In this document: in pieces, positions 15,819 through 22,798 of the stretch | How the letters are laid out: each line of letters opens with the position of its first letter | How positions within the stretch are numbered: the stretch's first letter is position 1 | Source: Anaeromicrobium sediminis | Lineage (GTDB): Bacteria > Bacillota > Clostridia > Peptostreptococcales > Thermotaleaceae | Reading direction: 5' to 3' | DNA length: 64,000 bases | Assembly (NCBI RefSeq): GCF_002270055.1 | Contig: NZ_NIBG01000001.1 | Coordinates: 470,937 to 534,936, forward strand | Position numbers and translations under genes: made by a program | The notes under the pieces: generated by a model | Told to the model about the DNA's origin: nothing | Seen by the model: only the letters and a program-made list of their open reading frames with translations | The model's database searches: none

Positions 15819-17687
15819 TTATCTTAATAGTTTTCTTACAAAGGATACGGTAAAGTATGACATAAGAAATATACCTAAAAAACCTTCTATTACAGAAGTC
15901 ATTGCAGTTATTTCATTTTGTGGGCTAATATCACCATATCCTATTGTTAAAAAAGTGATTCCACTATAATATATTGCTTTAACTATCTCATTGGTTATTT
16001 TCGAATTATCAAAGTTTATGCACATTGTAGGAATATATAAATATGACGTTGCAAAACCAATAATTGTTAATAACATAGTACATAATACATTATATGGTTT
16101 TGTTCCATATGCTCCAACCCAATCAAAAAGCATTACTTCAACCCAATACAACGGATTTAACTTTCTTGTAAATGTGGTATATCTCGATCTTCTTTCACAC
16201 CTTTTAAACTCAACATACGCTTCATCTTCGTCATCGTATTGACCTAAATTATTAAAATTCTCTTTTAGTATTAAAAATTGATCTGCCTTTTCTTTATATG
16301 TAGAATTCTGTTTATTTATTAGATTTTTAAAATTAGATTGCTTCAAATCAATTTCTATCCGTCCGTAATTTATTAAATTTTTAAACTTAAACCATTTTAA
16401 AGGTTTATTGTTCTCAAATCTAAAATTCATAGTTTGTTTATTTGTAATATCTTTGAGATTCAAAGATTTGCACGATTTAAATCGAAAATCAACATCATTT
16501 TCAAATTTACAATCAGAAAATTCTATGTTTGCAGTAGATAAATCTGAATTATTAAACCTAATATTCCCTTCTCCAAATCTCACATCATGAAAAAATATAT
16601 TATTTTTTCCAAAGCTTGCATTTTGGAAGTCAATCTCACCTTTTTCTAATTTGGCCTTATTAAAATATATATTTCCATCTCCAAAATTCACATTATTAAA
16701 ATTCACATTCCCTTCTCCAAAATTTACTTTCTTGAAATCTACATTTCCTTCTCCAAAGTTTACATTACTAAAATCTGCATCTCCTTTTCCAAATTTTGAC
16801 ACACAAAAATCTACATTTCCTTTTCCAAAGTTTACATTGTCAAAATATACATTTCCTTCTCCAAAGTTTACGTTCCTAAAATTCACGGTTTCTTCTCCAA
16901 ACTTTGCCAGTCCAAAATATACATTTCCTTTTCCAAAGTTTGAACTCATAAAATCTACATATTCTTTTCCAAATTTCGCCATCCTAAAACTTACATTTCC
17001 ATCTCCAAAGTTTGCCTTATCAAACCTTACTTGCCCTTCTCCAAAGTTTGCCTTATCGAAACACACATTTCCTTCTCCAAAGTTTACTTCCTTGAAATCC
17101 ACACTCCCTTTTCCAAAGTTTACATTATTAAAACACACATTTCCTTCTCCAAAGTTTGCCTTATCAAAATTTACTTTACCTTTAGCAAAAATTGAATCTC
17201 TAAACACAACTCTCTTTTGTTCAAATTTCACTATACTAAAATCTATGTATTCATCAGAGACAAAAAAGGTTTCTTTTGCCATAAATTCTTTTATATAAAC
17301 CTCATCTACTCTATCCGCTCCTATATATTTACGATATTTTGACAAACTAAAATCTTCAACATAACAATTTGATAAGTCAACTTTTTCTTCGCTATAAATC
17401 TTTCTGTAAATCTCATAAGTATTTATGTATTTATATTCCTTGATTTCAGTAACCTCGCTATTTTTTCTAAACTCAATTTTCACTATTTCATTATTTTTTT
17501 CTAAAATTCTATAAGATAAATTCTTTGTTAATCTATATTCCTCAATTGAAAGTTCCATCTTATTCACCTCAATATCCATTTTACCAAATATTGTTAAATG
17601 AGTGCAAATTCCTGCGAGTAATTTAAAAACGCAGTAATCAAATTTTCGACCTAAATCAAATAATTTTTTTCTAAAATTCTTTGTCAA
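15819..17687 (-). CDS. potassium-channel protein with 12-residue beta-helix repeats
   Basis: 622 aa. Residues about 150-390 consist of roughly 20 copies of a 12-residue unit of form NFGEGNVxFxxx (NFGEGNVYFDNV, KFGKGDADFSNV), which should stack as a beta-helix with Phe and Val inside. The C-terminus has two membrane helices flanking the pore signature TIGYGD (581-586), the K+ selectivity filter of two-helix (Ion_trans_2) channels. A cytoplasmic beta-helix joined to a K+ pore suggests ligand or structural gating; the ligand is unknown. The first 50 residues include a hydrophobic patch; starts further in (for example the Met at about residue 38 or 44) are possible. Confidence 0.85.
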   Translation of the reverse strand: MTKNFRKKLFDLGRKFDYCVFKLLAGICTHLTIFGKMDIEVNKMELSIEEYRLTKNLSYRILEKNNEIVKIEFRKNSEVTEIKEYKYINTYEIYRKIYSEEKVDLSNCYVEDFSLSKYRKYIGADRVDEVYIKEFMAKETFFVSDEYIDFSIVKFEQKRVVFRDSIFAKGKVNFDKANFGEGNVCFNNVNFGKGSVDFKEVNFGEGNVCFDKANFGEGQVRFDKANFGDGNVSFRMAKFGKEYVDFMSSNFGKGNVYFGLAKFGEETVNFRNVNFGEGNVYFDNVNFGKGNVDFCVSKFGKGDADFSNVNFGEGNVDFKKVNFGEGNVNFNNVNFGDGNIYFNKAKLEKGEIDFQNASFGKNNIFFHDVRFGEGNIRFNNSDLSTANIEFSDCKFENDVDFRFKSCKSLNLKDITNKQTMNFRFENNKPLKWFKFKNLINYGRIEIDLKQSNFKNLINKQNSTYKEKADQFLILKENFNNLGQYDDEDEAYVEFKRCERRSRYTTFTRKLNPLYWVEVMLFDWVGAYGTKPYNVLCTMLLTIIGFATSYLYIPTMCINFDNSKITNEIVKAIYYSGITFLTIGYGDISPQNEITAMTSVIEGFLGIFLMSYFTVSFVRKLLR

Positions 17688-17794
17688 ACTTTATGTGTTT
17701 TATCTATCTACATAAGTGAAAAGATTAATTAATTTTTTTCAAAACCTAGGTTTACATCAAATATTATTTAGAGAGAAAAGGAGAGAATACAAAT

Positions 17795-18229
17795 ATGAAT
17801 ACTAAAAGAATTACTACAAGATTTAACTTATCGGATGTGGAGAAAGAGTATGAAAGACTACATACATCTATCGATGATTTAGGAGAGCAAATAATTGCAA
17901 CTGAGACAGCTGAATTAGTAGCTAACATTGCATCATATGGTGCAGAAGCAATAATCGGAAGTGCAGTTTTAGCAGAATTAGTGGCACCAACACTTATTCT
18001 ATATACTGCTAGGGGTATTTTAAATGATTATTTCAATGACTTGGAAGCTGAAAAGTATGCTGAGATGCTTAAGGCATTAGCTGTAGCTGGACCATCTGGA
18101 TATGTTGATGCAAAGTTAAAGATCAATTATGAAACAATTTATGTTCCTTATGAAGGACCTAAAACAAAACTTGATACTGTAAAAGTAGAAAGTTGGAAAT
18201 GCTATAGTGATGGTTCTGTTATTGCCTAG
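17795..18229 (+). CDS. hypothetical protein with central hydrophobic segment, 144 aa
   Basis: Not recognised. An acidic helical N-terminus is followed by a small-residue-rich hydrophobic stretch (about 45-70, ANIASYGAEAIIGSAVLAEL), then a soluble C-terminus. AAAGGAGAG precedes the ATG and a strong terminator follows at 18243-18288. The middle resembles a membrane-inserting helix of bacteriocin-like proteins, but this is weak. Confidence 0.6.
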   Translation: MNTKRITTRFNLSDVEKEYERLHTSIDDLGEQIIATETAELVANIASYGAEAIIGSAVLAELVAPTLILYTARGILNDYFNDLEAEKYAEMLKALAVAGPSGYVDAKLKINYETIYVPYEGPKTKLDTVKVESWKCYSDGSVIA

Positions 18230-18242
18230 AATATATTAAAAA

Positions 18243-18288
18243 TGAAGGTCTTCTACACTTTATAAGTAGAAGATCTTCATTTTTTTAT
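18243..18288 (+). terminator. terminator of 144-aa gene
   Basis: GAAGGTCTTCTAC...GTAGAAGATCTTC followed by TTTTTT; it overlaps the end of the convergent gene. Confidence 0.7.
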
Positions 18289-18717
18289 TTCTGCTACTTG
18301 TACTAGAACCTTAGTACCTGTAGTATATGACACTTTATAGCACTGCCCTTTTACTAATTGAATTTTAGATAAATTTCCAGTTAGAGCTACAGTGTCTTCT
18401 GTTTCATTTAATCTCTGGAATATAATTATTGTTTGGGAAGGAGTTTTATTAGCGATCCCTACCCTTATTCCATCTGACATACTATATTTAAATTTCAATA
18501 TTTCTTCTTGTAATCCATGTATTTTATCTAGTCTAGACACTTTATATTCTTCATATGTAATATAGCAGAAATATAATATATATGCTAGAAAAAATATGAC
18601 AGGAATTAATATATCACTATTACCACGGATAATTTTCATTATAAAAAAAATAAATATTGAAATAGAAATCAACACACTACTCAGTAATAAAAAGAACTTA
18701 CGGCTGACTGGAACCAC
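18277..18717 (-). CDS. membrane protein with two N-terminal helices, 146 aa
   Basis: Two hydrophobic helices (about 8-28 and 35-53), then about 90 soluble residues with a beta-rich look (IIIFQRL, KVLVQVAEIKK). Not recognised. GGAGG overlaps the proposed GTG start at 18717, so the exact start is uncertain. The promoter block at 18759-18830 is repeated at 20744-20818. Confidence 0.6.
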   Translation of the reverse strand: MVPVSRKFFLLLSSVLISISIFIFFIMKIIRGNSDILIPVIFFLAYILYFCYITYEEYKVSRLDKIHGLQEEILKFKYSMSDGIRVGIANKTPSQTIIIFQRLNETEDTVALTGNLSKIQLVKGQCYKVSYTTGTKVLVQVAEIKK

Positions 18718-18758
18718 CTCCTTTTTTACATTTCCAATACATCTTAATCGATGTCAGA

Positions 18759-18830
18759 TATTTCTAATTATAGCATAGAGATTTCTAAAATTTACAATAT
18801 CTTATAACTTAAGTGTTTATTCAGAATAAA
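18759..18830 (-). promoter_or_regulatory. duplicated promoter block, copy 1
   Basis: About 70 bp nearly identical to 20744-20818. On the minus strand it carries GCTATAATTAG as a likely -10 and TTGTAA further upstream (spacing about 19). It would drive the 146-aa membrane protein gene. Confidence 0.5.
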
Positions 18831-18985
18831 AACGACTATGGTCCTAATACTCTCCATTATATAATTTTAAAAAAACTCAAGCAAAACCTAGTTCTACGTA
18901 AATACACTTTAATAATTCTCCTATACTAGACACACGTTTTTTGAGTAAAAAAATAAAGGAGCCTTAGCTCCTCTCACTTAATCTA

Positions 18986-20038
18986 CTAATCCTCGAATCT
19001 ATTAACAAGTTCACCTTTAGTGTTATATAACTCTGCAGGATCGCTTTTGCTATTGTTCCAAGTACCTTTGCCATCAAGCCAATGGAATTCTACATCTGAG
19101 TTCTTAGCGGAGTCACCAACCTTTACAGATGCATTTGAATCTAAAGTGAATTTTGGAAATATAAAAGACTGATTACCTCTTACTGATATAATTTTCCACC
19201 CCGTAAGATCCACTGACTTACTGCCTGAATTTGTAATTACAATATATTCAGCTTTTTTATCTAGCTCAGTAATCATTAGTTCTTTACTCATCGTAGTTGT
19301 TTGGTTCTCAGCTGGTGCATTTGTTTCTAATTTTGCATTGATTTCATCTGGATTCACATTATCAAATTCGTCATGTGCAACATTTCCATTAATTGTATAT
19401 GTATAACTATAATGACTTGGTATCTGAGTATTTGTATTTGGGTAAGTTATAACAGCAACAAAATCTGTACAACCACCTGCATTTCTAATGGCTTTTTCCA
19501 TATATGCTTGATCTCCATGTCTATTAAGGGTGCTATTTTGAGGAGTTATGTTGTATGCATTTGATACTCCCCCAAGAGAATCAGCTATTACATGACCTTC
19601 GTCTAAACTTTTACTTTCAACACCAGGGACTTTAGCTTCATCTCTATAATATCTTCCAGTTGATAAAACGGGCTCAGTGGATTCATCTTGCAAAGTAATT
19701 TTCTTAGCTGTTACTTTAACCAACTGACTATGCTCATTTGTATAGGCATAATATTCTCTATCACCATATCCTATATCTACAACAACGTTAGGCTCTCTAT
19801 GGCCTGATTGGTTTCCACCATCAACTTCAATTAATTTATTTCCTTCAAGTGAATCTTCTGTTATCAAAGCTTCTTCATTTTTTATTTGCGCTTTATCTGA
19901 AACAATAGTTTCAGCAACCTCATTTGATTTTAAAGCTGCTTTTGTATCTTTAATTGAGTTATTTCCACATCCTGACAATGTAGAAATTAACATCAGAACA
20001 ATACATAAAGCTGTGGTTAGTTTTCTATTTATATTCAT
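18986..20038 (-). CDS. lipoprotein nuclease: DNA/RNA non-specific endonuclease plus lamin-tail domain
   Basis: 350 aa. A lipobox (LSGC, lipidated Cys24) follows a hydrophobic signal. Residues about 85-215 match NucA-type beta-beta-alpha-metal endonucleases: DEGH (146-149; His149 the probable general base), then 'NITPQ' and 'N.HGDQAYME'. The family usually has DRGH, so Arg to Glu is a variation. Residues about 245-350 form a lamin-tail (LTD) domain ('IVITNSGSKSVDLTGWKI', 'WNNSKSD'). The enzyme is surface-anchored and probably degrades extracellular DNA, for feeding, competition or DNA processing. Confidence 0.85.
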   Translation of the reverse strand: MNINRKLTTALCIVLMLISTLSGCGNNSIKDTKAALKSNEVAETIVSDKAQIKNEEALITEDSLEGNKLIEVDGGNQSGHREPNVVVDIGYGDREYYAYTNEHSQLVKVTAKKITLQDESTEPVLSTGRYYRDEAKVPGVESKSLDEGHVIADSLGGVSNAYNITPQNSTLNRHGDQAYMEKAIRNAGGCTDFVAVITYPNTNTQIPSHYSYTYTINGNVAHDEFDNVNPDEINAKLETNAPAENQTTTMSKELMITELDKKAEYIVITNSGSKSVDLTGWKIISVRGNQSFIFPKFTLDSNASVKVGDSAKNSDVEFHWLDGKGTWNNSKSDPAELYNTKGELVNRFED

Positions 20039-20109
20039 TCTAAGCTCCTCCTATTTTAATATTTCTCTCAAAACTTTCCTTTAATGGAAGTAAGGCAGAT
20101 GGGTTGAAA

Positions 20110-20436
20110 TCACGGTATGTATCTATACATCTTTAAAAATAATATAAATATTGTTATTGTTACAAATACTGCTCTGAGTCTAAAGAGGGGAGGACGTTCC
20201 CATGTAAAGATTTTATCAAATAGTTGTGGCTTTATTATAAGAGCAATTAATTCAATAATAGTAATTATCCCACCTAAAAAAAATAAGAGTTTAAACCCCA
20301 AAATGGTGACTAAAGAAGTTGTTTCTTCCAAACTAATACTAACTAAGCCTATACCACTGAAAATACATATAAGCACTGGCATATAAAATAGTAACATCCT
20401 GTTTTGTTCTTTTAAATTTTCTTTTCTTGTTTTCAT
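20110..20436 (-). CDS. three-helix membrane protein, 108 aa
   Basis: Hydrophobic segments at about 13-32, 43-68 and 86-104 with a basic N-terminus (KTRKENLKEQNR). AAGGAGG precedes the ATG. Family not recognised. It lies upstream of the nuclease lipoprotein gene on the same strand, 71 bp away, and could be cotranscribed. Confidence 0.6.
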   Translation of the reverse strand: MKTRKENLKEQNRMLLFYMPVLICIFSGIGLVSISLEETTSLVTILGFKLLFFLGGIITIIELIALIIKPQLFDKIFTWERPPLFRLRAVFVTITIFILFLKMYRYIP

Positions 20437-20571
20437 AATGCATACCTCCTTATAAGTTAGCGACGAACCGATATATTATAAATTCAACAATAAGAGATTA
20501 CACTAATCATTAGTTTACTGAGCATCTTTATCCATACTATACCACAATCAGGACACAAAAAAAGAAGCCTT

Positions 20572-20700
20572 TCAGCTTTGCTTTTTATTACCGTAATATT
20601 TAAATATAAGAGACAATGAAAAAGTAAATATGGACCAAAAAAGAAAACCTATGATTTTATTGTTTTGTAAGAATATAAAAAAATCACCTAATTTTGTCAT
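20572..20700 (-). CDS. single-helix small membrane protein, 42 aa
   Basis: AAGGAGTGAAGGATTA lies directly before the ATG. One hydrophobic helix (IIGFLFWSIFTFSLSLIF) with basic ends. Not recognised; the ribosome site is the main support. The duplicated promoter block at 20744-20818 lies just upstream. Confidence 0.5.
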   Translation of the reverse strand: MTKLGDFFIFLQNNKIIGFLFWSIFTFSLSLIFKYYGNKKQS

Positions 20701-20743
20701 TAATCCTTCACTCCTTCCTTAACCATTAGTTCAGCATATAATT

Positions 20744-20818
20744 TATATTTCTAATTATAGCATAGAGATTTCTAAAATTTACAATACCTTATAACTTAAG
20801 TGTTTATTTAAAATAAAA
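20744..20818 (-). promoter_or_regulatory. duplicated promoter block, copy 2
   Basis: Same as 18759-18830, including GCTATAATTAG. It lies upstream of the 42-aa gene, whose ribosome site follows. Confidence 0.5.
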
Positions 20819-20862
20819 AAGACCAGGGTCCTAAGCTCTACATTAAAAATTTTTCAAAAATA

Positions 20863-20887
20863 AAGCCCTAGATAAAACCTAGGGCTA
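20863..20887. terminator. hairpin terminator
   Basis: AGCCCTAGAT-aaa-ACCTAGGGCT; near copy of 15726-15749. Confidence 0.6.
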
Positions 20888-20990
20888 TAATTATATCTAC
20901 AAATCTATCTAATTTGTTTTTTGGACAGTATCTATATGCATCTTATTATATAATGTTATGGCATAAACACGCCATGAGAAGACATGAAGT

Positions 20991-21583
20991 TTACTGCATA
21001 AAACCAAGTCCAAAACCTATAAGTGCTCCAATAGTCCCACCAATCAACCAATCTACCATCTTTGATTGTATTGTGTTTGACTTATCATAAGATTCCTGCA
21101 TATTTGATAGCCAGTTGTTAAATGAGCAATGTTTTGTGCCATTTCAGCAATTATCTGACTTTCTGATTTTTGATTCTGTTTAAAGGCCGTAATTATTGAT
21201 TTTGAATCCATAGTTTCTATCATAGCTTGTTTTCTCTTATAAAGTACATTTCTACAAGCTATAGGTTGGGGTGACTTACTAACATCAATAATAGCCACCT
21301 CAGCATTTCGATATTGAATCCAATTTATTTCTGCGTTTGGATTTGGCGATAAAAAAGATAATGCTTTTCTAAACTCTTTTTCAATCCAATTTCTGTCAAC
21401 CCCTACTACACCAACTCTCTCATCAACTCCTATTATTATTTGTCCACCATAAGAATTTGCGAATGCGGAAATATGCTTTGCAATCACATTAGCTACTACT
21501 CTACCTCTTTTAAATTCTACATATTGGTTTTCACCATTTGCAATTACCAAATCAATATCATTTTCAGTTACTACTTTTACCAT
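20991..21583 (-). pseudogene. Schlafen/AlbA_2 domain protein with probable frameshift
   Basis: Residues 1-140 carry the AlbA_2 (Schlafen-like, PF04326) pattern: 'E.QYVEFKR', 'ISAFANSYGGQIIIGVDE', 'VYKRKQ'-like end. The first frame stops at 21053. Shifting by one base near 21125 restores 'NNWLSNMQESYDKS' and a C-terminal membrane helix (DWLIGGTIGALIGFGLGFMQ) ending at TAA 20991. The gene is therefore either frameshifted or carries a sequencing error. AlbA_2 domains occur in nucleases and regulators, some in phage defence. Confidence 0.65.
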
Positions 21584-21877
21584 AATGCCCTCCTAAAATT
21601 TCAGGTAGTCTAGTTTGTGACAATAATAAGTGGTCGTTCTGTCACAACTAAACATAATTATTTTACATATACTTTAAAATAATTAGATAAATTTTGTCTA
21701 ATTCCTCTGACTATATTTGTCGACATTTATCTAGTTTTGTTAGATGAGATTTGCTTTATTTTGGAATATGTTTCAAATAGTATAATGTTCCTTTATACTA
21801 CATTTCCTAAATATAATTTTGATTGTAATAGCTCTTTACAAAAATAAAAAATAGTGGAAATAAATCCCCTGTAATTA
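21584..21877. other. intergenic at left end of prophage
   Basis: No gene. Contains a ~50-bp segment (21695-21745) related to 4707-4757, including TTTGTCGACATTT, which resembles a Spo0A box. No clear attachment site can be named without the other end. Confidence 0.4.
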
Positions 21878-22093
21878 TTATTCTTGAATTTTATCTTTTG
21901 TAGCCTTATTTGTAAAATAAAAAGTTACCACCATTGTTGCTAATTGTATTATAGCTTGTGTAAACGTCTCTGGAATTGTAACATCTACTTTGAAAAATAT
22001 AGCAACTAGTATAGGAACAAATATAGCTAGTAAGAATATAGCTAACATTACTATAGTTACTATTCCTCTAAGGTCTTTATTATTATTTAACAT
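21878..22093 (-). CDS. phage holin-like protein, 71 aa
   Basis: Two hydrophobic segments (about 10-33 and 45-62) and a charged C-terminus (NKATKDKIQE). Last gene of the leftward late operon, next to an XhlA-like gene and the endolysin, which fits a holin that opens the membrane for lysis. Confidence 0.65.
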   Translation of the reverse strand: MLNNNKDLRGIVTIVMLAIFLLAIFVPILVAIFFKVDVTIPETFTQAIIQLATMVVTFYFTNKATKDKIQE

Positions 22094-22094
22094 T

Positions 22095-22322
22095 CTATTT
22101 TCCTCCTATATTTTGTATATACCAAAAGAAAAAGCCTACTAATGACGTTCCACCTAACATTACTAGAGCTTTAATCCAATTGGTGAGACTATCTAATTTT
22201 TCTATAAGATTTCTTATCTTTTCTCCCATTTCTGCATCTTTTATCTCTAGGTCATGGATCCTTTTCTCATGTTCCTTGAGAGCCTCATTTACATCTTCAT
22301 GTCTGCTACATTGATTTATCAT
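22095..22322 (-). CDS. XhlA-like lysis protein, 75 aa
   Basis: A coiled coil (about 8-48: EALKEHEKRIHDLEIKDAEM) is followed by one membrane helix (about 52-70). This layout is that of haemolysin XhlA of PBSX-like prophages, which acts with the holin in lysis. One base separates its stop from the downstream holin gene start region. Confidence 0.75.
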   Translation of the reverse strand: MINQCSRHEDVNEALKEHEKRIHDLEIKDAEMGEKIRNLIEKLDSLTNWIKALVMLGGTSLVGFFFWYIQNIGGK

Positions 22323-22329
22323 GTGTCAC

Positions 22330-22746
22330 CTACTTTCTCATGTCCCAATAATCATAAGCTCTTTGTACTCCATTTACTAGCTCATATCTTACATCTACAT
22401 GGGTGAACGTATCATAAACACCAATTCCTCTGAATCCAACTTCTATAGCTTTCTTAGCCACTTCCTCTGGCTTCATTCCTGATATTTTGATATCCGCTGC
22501 ACACCCTAACATATGATTTGACTTAGGACTAGCTTTAAGACCTTTTTTAATAAGTGCATCATTGTACTCTTTACTTCTATATCCAGAAGTAATTGTTATG
22601 GATTTGTTTCCACAAGCCGTCCTTAACTCTTCTAACTTTTTTACTAGGTGTCTATCTACTACCACACTCTTTTTAGAATCATGGCAAGCAAACTCACCTA
22701 TCTTGAAGTTATCACTTAAATTAAAATTTTTTGTTACTTGATACAT
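22330..22746 (-). CDS. endolysin, peptidase M15 (D-Ala-D-Ala/L-Ala-D-Glu type)
   Basis: 138 aa. 'SNHMLGCAAD' (76-85) supplies His78 and Asp85, and 'HVDVR' (116-120) supplies the third zinc ligand, as in M15/YcbK-like peptidases that cut peptidoglycan stem peptides. 'TSGYRS' (53-58) is also typical. No cell-wall-binding domain. Lies between the tail genes and the holins. Confidence 0.9.
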   Translation of the reverse strand: MYQVTKNFNLSDNFKIGEFACHDSKKSVVVDRHLVKKLEELRTACGNKSITITSGYRSKEYNDALIKKGLKASPKSNHMLGCAADIKISGMKPEEVAKKAIEVGFRGIGVYDTFTHVDVRYELVNGVQRAYDYWDMRK

Positions 22747-22798
22747 AAAATCTCCCCCTTTTTAAATATAGATAGCTTTTTTCCCAAAAAGTTGACAC

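Noticed and set aside
16651..17298. 215-aa plus-strand frame rich in Phe, Pro and Lys
   Set aside because: It is antisense to the 12-residue repeats of the K+ channel gene; it has no ribosome site.
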